Assembly (NCBI GenBank): GCA_015056915.1
Contig: SVFK01000005.1
Coordinates: 62,001-126,000 of the forward strand
DNA from: Lachnospiraceae bacterium
GTDB lineage: Bacteria; Bacillota; Clostridia; Lachnospirales; Lachnospiraceae
Direction of reading: 5' to 3'
DNA: 64,000 bases
The stretch's first letter is position 1; the number at the start of each line of letters is the position of its first letter. Positions 56,114 to 64,000 of this stretch are shown piece after piece. Below the pieces are notes generated by a model. That model saw only the letters and a program-made list of their open reading frames with translations, did no database searches and was not told the DNA's origin. A program made the position numbers and the translations under genes.

Positions 56114-56556
56114 TAGTTAAGCGTTTCTCAGATGCATCCTTTGGAGTCCCTTATTATTCGTGTTTTTTCAACAGAACACACTCCCCCGCGATTTGTCCGC
56201 TCCGGGAGTATGGGGAATGTTGTCCGAAACCAAATGTGAGAATTTCTTATGTGCGTGACTTTGGAATAAGGTTTGTGTTTTTATGGACTTGAACAAAAAT
56301 AGAGGTATGTACGCGGTGGGCGGAAAGCGAGTTCTTTTGCTCGACTTTCCGCCCACCGCGTACATACCTCTATTTTTGTCCCAGCTCATAAAAATCACGA
56401 ACGTTCGAAAATTCCAAAGTAAGCACATTTAGAAATTCCATCATTTGTTTCGCAACATATCCCCGTACTCCCGGAGCGGACAAATCGCTGGGAGCGTGTT
56501 CAGGTAAAAAAACACGAACCCAATTCCAAAGGATGCATCTGAGAAACGCTTAACTA
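56114..56556. repeat. Large palindromic element, copy B (full length)
   Basis: A 443-bp imperfect palindrome centred near 56335. Terminal inverted repeats of 32 bp (56114-56145 and 56525-56556, outermost TAGTTAAGCG) are perfect. The central 34-bp arms (56294-56327 and 56345-56378) are also perfect, around a 17-bp loop. The right arm matches copy A with only a few changes, while the left arm keeps 115 bp that copy A has lost between two GTGTTTTT repeats (56160 and 56275). No transposase is encoded and no clear target duplication is seen. It occupies most of the 575-base gap between ilvE and sbcD. Confidence 0.92.
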
Positions 56557-56615
56557 AATAATTGGCAACACCCTTTTTGGATGCGGGGGTTTTTCCTGCC
56601 AATACCTTCAAATCA

Positions 56616-56644
56616 TTGTTATTTTCTTGTTCCTATGATACACT
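56616..56644 (+). promoter_or_regulatory. Possible promoter of sbcDC
   Basis: TTGTTA (56616-56621) and TACACT (56639-56644) are 17 bases apart. Upstream, GGCAACACCCTTTTT at about 56563-56577 looks like the 3' half of a terminator. Confidence 0.5.
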
Positions 56645-56682
56645 TCTCATAGATGAATCAACTGTTTTCAGAGGAAACCTAT

Positions 56683-57828
56683 ATGAAATTTTTGCATACA
56701 GCCGATTTACATATCGGCAAGAAAATCTTTGAGCTTTCTTTAATAGAAGACCAAAAATATATATTGTCACAGATTTATGATATTGCCCGTAGGGAGGCGG
56801 TGGATGCCGTAATTATTGCAGGAGATGTGTATGACAGGGCGGTGCCGTCTACAGAGGCAGTGGAGCTGTTGGATGAATTTTTGACAAGACTGCAGGAGGC
56901 ACACATCCCTGTGATTATGATTAGTGGTAATCACGATTCGCCGGAGCGTGTGTCCTTTGCGGATGCCATATTGGAAAAGCAGGGGATATACATATCAGGG
57001 TGTTATCAGGAGCCGTTGAAAACGGTGACACTGGAGGATGAGCATGGTCCGGTACATTTCGTATGTATGCCCTTCGTAAAGCCTGCCGTGGTGGAAGCCA
57101 CTAGCAGTGCAGAGGCTGTTGAACACATGCTGTCGCATTTTCCCATGACCCTTAGCCTGAATCAGAGATATGTGCTTGTGACTCATTATTTTGTTACCGG
57201 TGAAAACGGTCAGTCTCCGGAGCTTTCTGATTCGGAAACAGATGTAAATGTAGGAGGCTTGGATAATGTTCCGGCTGATTATTTTGCTAATTTCTGTTAC
57301 GTTGCTTTGGGACATATTCACAAGCCGCAGCATATTGGTAACGGACAAGTGTACTATTCCGGCTCACCGTTAAAATATTCCTTTAGTGAGGCACAGGGAG
57401 AGAAATCTGTAAATATTGTGGAACTTGGCGAGCGTGGAACGGTATCTGTGCGTAGAGAAATACTAAAGCCGCTTAGAGAAATGCGTTGTATCAAGGGTAG
57501 ATTGTCTGATTTGATGAGTGGCGAGGTGATAGCGCAAATCGGTGAAGGCTGTCAGGATTACATGCAGGCCACGTTGACAGATACGGAAGAATTAATTGAT
57601 CCCATTGGCACCTTGCGAAGTGTGTATCCCAATGTACTGCATATTATGTTGGAAAAGAATATGCCTGCAGGGGAAGCGGATGAAGAATATGAGAGCAAGC
57701 TTACTGCAGCACCCAAGAGTACAACGGAGCTGTTTGCTGCATTTTATGAAATCGTAAAGGGAGAATCCTTGGATGAAAAGCGCAGGCAGGTGGTTGAGGA
57801 GATTGTGGCGGAGGTCAAAGCAGAATAA
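56683..57828 (+). CDS. sbcD: Exonuclease SbcD, nuclease subunit
   Basis: A 381-residue Mre11-like nuclease that, with SbcC, opens hairpins and trims DNA ends. Phosphoesterase motifs are HTADLHIGKK (5-14), IIAGDVYDRAVPS, MISGNHDSPERV, VTHYFV and LGHIHKPQ. A C-terminal capping region follows. The ATG at 56683 follows AGAGGAAA; an in-frame ATG at 56653 is possible. It is 18 bases from sbcC and lies about 125 bases from a 443-bp palindrome, the type of DNA structure this nuclease is known to cut. Confidence 0.96.
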   Translation: MKFLHTADLHIGKKIFELSLIEDQKYILSQIYDIARREAVDAVIIAGDVYDRAVPSTEAVELLDEFLTRLQEAHIPVIMISGNHDSPERVSFADAILEKQGIYISGCYQEPLKTVTLEDEHGPVHFVCMPFVKPAVVEATSSAEAVEHMLSHFPMTLSLNQRYVLVTHYFVTGENGQSPELSDSETDVNVGGLDNVPADYFANFCYVALGHIHKPQHIGNGQVYYSGSPLKYSFSEAQGEKSVNIVELGERGTVSVRREILKPLREMRCIKGRLSDLMSGEVIAQIGEGCQDYMQATLTDTEELIDPIGTLRSVYPNVLHIMLEKNMPAGEADEEYESKLTAAPKSTTELFAAFYEIVKGESLDEKRRQVVEEIVAEVKAE

Positions 57829-57846
57829 AACGGAAAGGAAGTCTAA

Positions 57847-60525
57847 ATGAGACCTAAGAAGTTGACCCTATGTGCATGGGGCCCTTATAAAAACAGGCAG
57901 GAGATTGATTTTACAGTATTTGAGGCAAAGGGGATTTTTCTGATTACCGGAGCAACCGGAGCAGGAAAAACCACTATTTTTGATGCCATTACATATGCAC
58001 TATATGGCTCCTTAAGTGGTGAGGAACGTGATAAGGAGAGGGGAAGTGTACGAAGTGATTTTGCAGACCCTCAGACACCCACGTGCGTGGAATTGATAAT
58101 GGAGCATGGAGGTCATGAATATCGTATTGTGCGTAATCCGGAGTACTGGCGTCCCAAGAAGCGAGGAGGTAACTCGGGAGAGAATGCAAAGCCGGCGTTG
58201 ACTAAGGAAAAGGATAATGCCATTTTGTACTATCCCGATGGGCGTGTGCTGGAAGGAACCCGTGAGGTGAATGCCGCACTGCAGGAGCTTTTGGTACTGG
58301 ACTATCAGCAATATAAGAAAATATCCATGATTGCTCAGGGAGAATTCGCCAGACTTTTGGTGGCGCCGCCCAAGGAAAAGACCAGAATCTTCCGAGAGAT
58401 TTTCGGAACCGGCATCTATGAGCGATTTACCGCAGGACTGGGCAATCGTTCCAGAAAGCTATACGCCAAGGTAATGGAGCAGAAGCACAAGCTGGAGGAG
58501 GATGTCCGCTTACTTACAGTAGGACTGGAAAGTAGTTGCTGGCAGGAGGATGTCAAGCAGCAGTTTACAGAGCTTGTGAGTGCTGAAGATTGGAACTACG
58601 ATGCTTTGGAGCAATGCCTGCAGCAGATGGAAAAGGTGGCGCATGCCAATGTAGCAGAGCAAAAAGCAGTATTTTCCAAAGCAGATAAGGCAGTAGAAAA
58701 ATTGGCGACCCGGATCTCCAAGGAGGAGGAAGCCAATCGCGGAGTCCTACAGCTACAAAAGGTAACGGAAGAGAGAATGCAGCTACGGGCAACCTCCAAA
58801 GAATATAAGGCTATGGAAACACGTTTTCGCCTGGCAGTGAATGCCGGTTTTGCAGAGACGGCGGAACAGGCAAAAAGGCAGGTGGAGCAACAGCTTGGCA
58901 ATAATATACAGGAGCAGGAACGGCTGCATGGTGAGCAGGAAGCTTGTAGGAGAGAGGCTACTGAGTTAGCCTTTAGCGTGCAACGTGCAGACAAAATACG
59001 CGATTTACTCTCACAAGCAAAGGAAATGCAGGAATTACAGTTGGCTTTGTCCCAGACGACAAACTTAGTTGCCCGGGAGGCAAAGGCTTTAACGGAGGGG
59101 CAGGAGCATTATTTACAACAGGAGACGGCATTTCGTGAGTTGAAAAAGCAATATGAGGAAGAGGACCACAAGCGTAGATTGGCAGCAATTGGTTTGGCAG
59201 CGGAAATGCTTTCTGAGGGAGAACCCTGTCCTGTATGTGGTTCCATAACACACCCCGCACCGGCAAAGGTTACGGAATGTATCATAACCGAGGAAGAATT
59301 GGATAAAATGAAGGAACGACTTGAAAAGTCGGAAGGAGATATCAAGTCACTACACGAAGGGCTCGTGGCAGTGAAGCTCCGTCTGGAGAGCCTTACTTTA
59401 CAACAGGAGCAGCAGAGGGAGCAAATTGACAAGCTGGAATACCTCCTGGGTGAGGAAGAGGATGCTTACTGTTTGGAATATCTGGCGATGCCGGTGGATA
59501 CAGCCCTGCGGCGTTTGACAGTAAAATGCGAGAGAGCCGGTGCGCTTACAGAGCTTTTGCAGGACAAGGAGCAACAGGAAAAGCGTTTACAAGAACAAGC
59601 GCTTAAGCTGACGGAGGCTCATAAGGAAGCGATTCATGCATTTAAAACGGCGTTACAACAATATGGTTTCCAAACAGAGAGCGCTTATAAAAAGGCAAAG
59701 CTGCCCGGAGCCGATAGAGAGGCTCTGCAGAGCGAATTGGAGACCTACCGCAAAAGAGTGGCTGCCAATGAGGAATTGTATCAACATTTGAAGAGCACCC
59801 TAAAAAGGAAGGACATTGCGGATGTAGAGGCACTGAGGCAGGAGCTGGCAGAGCTGCGCGGAGAAAAGGAAAGAAGCTTAAAGGCGCAAAAGTCTTGGGA
59901 AAGACAGCTGTCGGAGGTAAAGAAAACCCTGCATTTAATGAAGGACAAGCGTAAGAGTATGGTGGAGGCTTCGGCAGAATACGGCTACATTAAGGATTTG
60001 GAGAATACGGCAACCGGAAATAACGCCAAGAAGCTGGTATTTGAGCAATACGTTCTTGCAGGATATTTTGAAGAAATTTTGCGTGCTGCCAATCTGCGCT
60101 TTCGTAAGATGACAGCCGGGCGGTATGAAATGTCCCGCGTGGGAGAGGTCGGTGACGGCAGAGTCAAGGATAATCTGGAGATTCAGGTGATGGATTTTTA
60201 TACCGGCAAGTATCGTTCCGTGCGCACCTTGTCCGGTGGAGAATCCTTTAAGGCATCCTTGTCTCTGGCTCTTGGCATGAGCGATGTGATTCAGTCAATG
60301 AACGGAGGTATCAGAGTGGATACGCTGTTTGTGGATGAAGGCTTTGGCGCCTTGGATGAGGAAAGTCTTGATCAGGCATGTAATGCTTTGATGGGGCTTG
60401 CGGATAAAAATTGTCTCATCGGCATTATATCCCATGTCCCGGAGCTGCGTGAGAGAATCAGTCAGCAGTTACTTATTGAGAAAACCGGCAGTGGAAGTTT
60501 TATTAAAAGTAGTGTATACTCTTAA
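57847..60525 (+). CDS. sbcC: Exonuclease SbcC, Rad50-like ATPase subunit
   Basis: An 892-residue SMC-like ATPase. Walker A GATGAGKTT is at about 34-42, long coiled coils fill most of 180-780, and a zinc hook CPVC in EPCPVCGSITHP lies near 460. The signature LSGGESFKASLSLALG (about 795) and Walker B TLFVDEGFGALDEESL close the ATPase. The protein is shorter than E. coli SbcC because of shorter coils, which is common in Firmicutes. AACGGAAAGG precedes the ATG. It is co-transcribed with sbcD. Confidence 0.96.
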   Translation: MRPKKLTLCAWGPYKNRQEIDFTVFEAKGIFLITGATGAGKTTIFDAITYALYGSLSGEERDKERGSVRSDFADPQTPTCVELIMEHGGHEYRIVRNPEYWRPKKRGGNSGENAKPALTKEKDNAILYYPDGRVLEGTREVNAALQELLVLDYQQYKKISMIAQGEFARLLVAPPKEKTRIFREIFGTGIYERFTAGLGNRSRKLYAKVMEQKHKLEEDVRLLTVGLESSCWQEDVKQQFTELVSAEDWNYDALEQCLQQMEKVAHANVAEQKAVFSKADKAVEKLATRISKEEEANRGVLQLQKVTEERMQLRATSKEYKAMETRFRLAVNAGFAETAEQAKRQVEQQLGNNIQEQERLHGEQEACRREATELAFSVQRADKIRDLLSQAKEMQELQLALSQTTNLVAREAKALTEGQEHYLQQETAFRELKKQYEEEDHKRRLAAIGLAAEMLSEGEPCPVCGSITHPAPAKVTECIITEEELDKMKERLEKSEGDIKSLHEGLVAVKLRLESLTLQQEQQREQIDKLEYLLGEEEDAYCLEYLAMPVDTALRRLTVKCERAGALTELLQDKEQQEKRLQEQALKLTEAHKEAIHAFKTALQQYGFQTESAYKKAKLPGADREALQSELETYRKRVAANEELYQHLKSTLKRKDIADVEALRQELAELRGEKERSLKAQKSWERQLSEVKKTLHLMKDKRKSMVEASAEYGYIKDLENTATGNNAKKLVFEQYVLAGYFEEILRAANLRFRKMTAGRYEMSRVGEVGDGRVKDNLEIQVMDFYTGKYRSVRTLSGGESFKASLSLALGMSDVIQSMNGGIRVDTLFVDEGFGALDEESLDQACNALMGLADKNCLIGIISHVPELRERISQQLLIEKTGSGSFIKSSVYS

Positions 60526-60587
60526 GGGGTGTCGGAAAGCTGCCTCAACTAAAAATGATGATATGGAATAATGGATTGGAAGTTGAT

Positions 60588-61667
60588 ATGAAACTTATAA
60601 AAGGAATCGGGAAGAAATTTTGTATAGGCGTATTGGCGCTAGGCCTGTCAGTGGGAGGTCTGACTGCTTGCGGAGAAAATGATAGCGGCACCAAGGTGGT
60701 ATTTACTACAGGCTTTGGCAAGGATGAGGTGTTTCGTATTGCGGATGAAAGCTGTAGCAAGTCCGAGATGATGGTGTATCTGACGAACACTCAGAATCAG
60801 TATGAAAATGTGTATGGTGCTGCAATCTGGAATACCTCTCTGGATGGTGTTACGCTGGAGGAAAATGTAAAGGAGACAGTGTTGGCCAAAATTGCCCAGA
60901 TAAAGACTATGTATTTGCTGGCACTGGAAAAGGAGCTTGCATTAGATTCGGAGGAAGAAGAGCGAATTAAGCAGGCCGCTGCGGAGTATTTTCAGTCCTT
61001 GAATGAGGAAGAAATCCGGTTGATGGACGTGAATCTGGAGACCATAGAGAATCTGTACAGAGAATATGCCATGGCAGATAAGGTTTACAATCATACTATT
61101 CAGGATGTCAACCCGGAAATCAGTGACGATGAAGCACGTACCATCACGGTACAGCACATTTATATACGGACATGGACTACGGATGGTAGCGGCACGAGAA
61201 TTGAGTATAACGACACTGCGAGACAGGCGGCCTATGAGAAGGCCTGTGAGGTCCGAGACATGGCAGTGAGCGGAGAATATGATTTTACGGAGCTTGCATC
61301 CAAGTACAGTGAAGATACTAATATCAGCTATTCCTTCGGCAAGGGAGAAATGGATGAGGCATACGAAAAGGCAGCATTTATGCTGGAAACGGATGAAATC
61401 AGTCAGGTGATCGAGACAGAGGTAGGTTACCATATTATCAAATGCTTAAATACCTTTAACCGTGAGGAGACGGATGCCAACAAGCTGAAAATTGTTGAAC
61501 AGCGTAGAAATGAAGCCTTTGGTCAGGAATACGATCGTTTTGTGGAGACACTTGTCCGTAATCTTAATCAGAGTCTGTGGGACGAGATTGAATTGATTCA
61601 CAATAATGAGGTGAAAACGACCAACTTTTTTGACATATATGCGAAGTATTTCCCGGAGCAAAAATAG
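60588..61667 (+). CDS. PrsA-like foldase lipoprotein (parvulin-type peptidyl-prolyl isomerase)
   Basis: A 359-residue lipoprotein predicted to help fold exported proteins outside the membrane. The signal peptide ends in the lipobox Leu-Thr-Ala-Cys28. A SurA-like N-terminal helical region (about 50-185) precedes the parvulin domain (about 190-300: TVQHIYIRTWT, ELASKYSED, FGKGEMDEAYEKAAF, ETEVGYHIIKCL). The C-terminal helices complete the chaperone fold. The ATG at 60588 starts the signal peptide, with GGAAG upstream; upstream in-frame ATGs do not improve it. Confidence 0.92.
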   Translation: MKLIKGIGKKFCIGVLALGLSVGGLTACGENDSGTKVVFTTGFGKDEVFRIADESCSKSEMMVYLTNTQNQYENVYGAAIWNTSLDGVTLEENVKETVLAKIAQIKTMYLLALEKELALDSEEEERIKQAAAEYFQSLNEEEIRLMDVNLETIENLYREYAMADKVYNHTIQDVNPEISDDEARTITVQHIYIRTWTTDGSGTRIEYNDTARQAAYEKACEVRDMAVSGEYDFTELASKYSEDTNISYSFGKGEMDEAYEKAAFMLETDEISQVIETEVGYHIIKCLNTFNREETDANKLKIVEQRRNEAFGQEYDRFVETLVRNLNQSLWDEIELIHNNEVKTTNFFDIYAKYFPEQK

Positions 61668-61689
61668 CAATTTACAAAATTAAGGAGTC

Positions 61690-61718
61690 TTGACTTTCAT
61701 TGTCTTGTGTCCTAAACT
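61690..61718 (+). promoter_or_regulatory. Possible promoter of htpG with nearby inverted repeat
   Basis: TTGACT (61690-61695) and TAAACT (61713-61718) are 17 bases apart. ATAGG (61723) and CCTAT (61734) form an inverted repeat just downstream. No CIRCE-type operator is visible. Confidence 0.4.
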
Positions 61719-61808
61719 TGTCATAGGAAATGACCTATAGAATATAAGTCGATATAAAGGACTTATTATTACAAGGTCCAAAAAGTATAAGAAAAGGAAG
61801 TGGATAAG

Positions 61809-63806
61809 ATGGCAGCTAAGAGCGGCAGTTTATCAATTAACAGTGAAAATATTTTCCCTATTATCAAAAAGTGGTTATATTCCGACCATGATATTTTCTA
61901 CAGAGAGCTTATCTCAAATGGTTGTGATGCGGTTACCAAACTGAAAAAGTTGGATATGATGGGTGAGTATTCTCTGCCGGAGGGCTTTAAGCCCAGGATT
62001 GATGTGATTGTTGATCCGGCAAAGAAAACCCTTACCTTCAAGGATAACGGTCTGGGCATGACTGCAGATGAGGTGGAGGAGTATATTAATCAGATTGCAT
62101 TTTCCGGTGCAACGGATTTTATAGAGAAATATAAGGACAAGAGCAATACTGACCAGATTATAGGACATTTCGGATTAGGCTTCTATTCTGCATTTATGGT
62201 GGCGGATGAGGTGCACATTGACACATTATCCTACAGGGAAGGAGCAACCCCGGTTCATTGGGAATGTGATGGTGGAACCGAATATGCTATGGAGGATGGC
62301 GACAGGGAAGAGGTTGGTACTACCATTACCCTGTTCTTAAATGAAGATTGTCTGGAATTCTGTAACGAGTACAAGGCACGCGAGGTGGTAAAAAAATATT
62401 GTTCTTTTATGCCTACAGAAATTTATCTTTCCAAGGAAGGTTCTAATGAGACCCAGATTATTGAAGAGGAAGACAAGCTGGATAATGATGAAGTACTGGA
62501 GATTGTTGAACCGAAGGAGAAGGAAGAGGCTAAGAAGCTGAAGATTAGAAAGCGTCCTGAATTGATGAATGAAACAACGCCTCTTTGGACCAAGCATCCC
62601 AATGATTGTACCAAGGAGGAATATCAGGAATTTTATCGTAAGGTATTTCAGGATTACAAGGAGCCTTTATTCTGGATTCATTTGAATATGGATTATCCCT
62701 TTAATTTGAAGGGTATTCTGTATTTCCCTAAGATTAATATGGAATATGAATCTATTGAAGGAACCATAAAATTATACAACAATCAGGTGTTTATTGCAGA
62801 TAATATCAAGGAAGTAATCCCTGAATTCCTGCTTTTGTTAAAGGGTGTCATTGACTGCCCCGATTTACCTCTGAACGTGTCCAGAAGTGCATTGCAGAAT
62901 GATGGATTTGTGAAGAAAATTGCTGAATACATTACCAAAAAAGTAGCAGATAAGCTGTCCGGTATGTGTAAGACTGACAAGGAAGAGTATGAGAAGTATT
63001 GGGATGACATCAGTCCCTTTATCAAATTCGGCTGCCTGAAGGATGACAAATTCTGTGAGAAGATGAATGACTATATTCTCTTCAAGAATCTGGAGGGCAA
63101 GTATCTGACACTTCCGGAATGTCTGGAAATCAAGCCTCAGGATGAGGAGGAAGAAGAAAATTCTGCAGATACAGATATTGAAGAAGAGCAGAAAGAGAAA
63201 ATCATCTACTATGTAACGGATGAACAGCAGCAGAGTCAGTATATCAATATGTTCAAGGCTTCCAAGATGGATGCGGTGATTCTGACCCATAACATTGATC
63301 AGCCGTTTATTTCTCAGTTGGAGTCTAAGAATGAGGGCATCAGGTTCCAACGTATTGATGCGGATGTAAGTGATGCCATGAAGGCCAAAACCTCCAAGAA
63401 GGCCGAGAAGGAGATGGAGGAACAGGCTGAAAGCTTAGGTAAGCTGATTCGTAAGGCATTGAAGAATGATAAGCTTGCCGTTAAGGTAGAAAAGCTGAAA
63501 AATAAGAAGGTTTCTTCCCTGATTACCCTGTCTGAGGACAGCAGACGTATGCAGGATATGATGAAGATGTATTCCATGCCCGGTATGGACATGAGCGCAT
63601 TCGGAGGCGAAGGCGAGACCTTGATACTCAATGCCAACCATCCGCTTGTACAGTATATTACCGAGCATCAGGAGGGGGATAACGCGAAAATGATTTGCGA
63701 ACAGCTTTACGATCTTGCAAAGCTTCAGCATGCACCCCTCAGTGGAGAGGCTATGACCAAATTTATTGCCAGAAGCAATGAAATTATGATGCTGCTAACT
63801 AAATAA
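61809..63806 (+). CDS. htpG: Hsp90-family chaperone HtpG
   Basis: A 665-residue ATP-dependent chaperone. The N-terminal GHKL ATPase has ELISNGCDAVTK, FKDNGLGMTADE and IGHFGLGFYSAFMVADEV. The middle domain holds LPLNVSRSALQND with the conserved catalytic-loop Arg, and the C-terminal part is the dimerisation domain. An acidic segment (EEEEENSADTDIEEEQKE, about 455-475) is inserted before the C-terminal domain. The ATG at 61809 is preferred to a GTG at 61800, with AAGGAAG upstream. The transcript is ended by the hairpin that follows. Confidence 0.96.
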   Translation: MAAKSGSLSINSENIFPIIKKWLYSDHDIFYRELISNGCDAVTKLKKLDMMGEYSLPEGFKPRIDVIVDPAKKTLTFKDNGLGMTADEVEEYINQIAFSGATDFIEKYKDKSNTDQIIGHFGLGFYSAFMVADEVHIDTLSYREGATPVHWECDGGTEYAMEDGDREEVGTTITLFLNEDCLEFCNEYKAREVVKKYCSFMPTEIYLSKEGSNETQIIEEEDKLDNDEVLEIVEPKEKEEAKKLKIRKRPELMNETTPLWTKHPNDCTKEEYQEFYRKVFQDYKEPLFWIHLNMDYPFNLKGILYFPKINMEYESIEGTIKLYNNQVFIADNIKEVIPEFLLLLKGVIDCPDLPLNVSRSALQNDGFVKKIAEYITKKVADKLSGMCKTDKEEYEKYWDDISPFIKFGCLKDDKFCEKMNDYILFKNLEGKYLTLPECLEIKPQDEEEEENSADTDIEEEQKEKIIYYVTDEQQQSQYINMFKASKMDAVILTHNIDQPFISQLESKNEGIRFQRIDADVSDAMKAKTSKKAEKEMEEQAESLGKLIRKALKNDKLAVKVEKLKNKKVSSLITLSEDSRRMQDMMKMYSMPGMDMSAFGGEGETLILNANHPLVQYITEHQEGDNAKMICEQLYDLAKLQHAPLSGEAMTKFIARSNEIMMLLTK

Positions 63807-63824
63807 AAAAACAAAAGAAAACGA

Positions 63825-63882
63825 CGGGTGTTGCAGAATAGTTATGCTTAGACGACTAATCTGCAACACCCGCTTTGATTTT
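63825..63882. terminator. Terminator between htpG and the convergent gene at the window edge
   Basis: CGGGTGTTGCAGA (63825-63837) pairs perfectly with TCTGCAACACCCG (63860-63872), with a further TAGT/ACTA inside. T-rich sequence follows on the plus strand and A-rich sequence precedes it, so it could serve both directions. Confidence 0.85.
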
Positions 63883-63896
63883 TATTTCAGCAAAGG

Positions 63897-64000
63897 CTAT
63901 TTTACATATTTTTCAAGGGTTGACTTCACGGCGCCGGTTCCACAGGAGAGCTCGGCAAAATATGCTTTTACAAGGTCTGCCATTCCGATAGCCACCAAAT
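63897..64000 (-). CDS. Unidentified protein, C-terminal fragment
   Basis: The minus strand is open from the window edge to a TAG at 63899-63897. The last residues read LVAIGMADLVKAYFAELSCG then TGAVKSTLEKYVK. This looks like a real C-terminus, with helical character, and the convergent terminator next to it supports a gene. Thirty-three residues are too few for identification; I do not recognise the family. Confidence 0.6.
   Translation of the reverse strand, partial: LVAIGMADLVKAYFAELSCGTGAVKSTLEKYVK

Noticed and set aside
61723..61738. ATAGG/CCTAT repeat before htpG as a CIRCE heat-shock operator
   Set aside because: It does not resemble the CIRCE sequence in half-site or spacing.

Overview
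The gene content, protein relatedness and moderate G+C suggest a low-GC Gram-positive anaerobe of the class Clostridia, most likely a gut Lachnospiraceae. This rests on the rimP-nusA-rnpM-ylxQ-infB-rbfA-nrnA-truB-ribF order, Firmicute-type small proteins, strong AGGAGG ribosome sites and several protein families typical of that group. It is an inference from recognised families, not a database result. The window is chromosomal core with small accessory patches.

Layout. 1-1.3 kb: 3' end of groL plus a small downstream gene. 1.4-4.9 kb: a GH43 glycosidase, a hotdog thioesterase and a Y-family polymerase overlapping a small YolD-like gene. 4.9-13.6 kb: the translation/transcription operon, behind a consensus promoter and a leader hairpin. 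13.6-19.2 kb: a Na/Pi transporter with a PhoU-like tail, a secreted SH3-NlpC/P60 hydrolase, rpsO with a pseudoknot leader, and pnp with a long leader hairpin. 19.3-19.7 kb: a large nested palindrome (copy A). 19.8-28 kb: a zinc-ribbon/DUF5685/J-domain trio, an M42 peptidase, a C_GCAxxG_C_C protein, GntR with a DUF5808 membrane protein, DUF2975 with an Xre regulator, and small unknowns. 28-33.6 kb: a 5'-nucleotidase, an SfsA-MutY fusion, a GT2, a PAP2 protein and a lipid-kinase-like protein. 33.8-39.6 kb: glyA, an ACT protein, then hom, a phosphoglycerate-mutase-like putative homoserine kinase, and lysC. 39.8-40.26 kb: an orphan, strongly promoted, apparently structured RNA. 40.3-43.7 kb: GH3 and GH42 glycosidases. 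43.76-44.19 kb: eight tandem 53-bp terminator-like units. 44.4-44.9 kb: an integrase remnant beside tRNA-Gly. 44.9-50 kb: three acyltransferases and a DUF6020 membrane protein. 50-56 kb: an ABC exporter, a beta-CASP hydrolase, thyA, a dihydrofolate reductase and ilvE. 56.1-56.56 kb: a full-length palindrome (copy B) next to sbcD-sbcC. 60.5-64 kb: a PrsA-like lipoprotein, htpG and the edge of an unidentified gene.

The most unusual items are the two related palindromes, where copy A looks like a 115-bp deletion derivative of copy B in one arm; the roughly 380-nt orphan RNA at 39.88-40.26 kb, with nested long-range complementarity; the tandem terminator array; the rpsO and pnp leader structures; and the SfsA-MutY fusion. 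No CRISPR array, rRNA gene or complete insertion sequence was seen.
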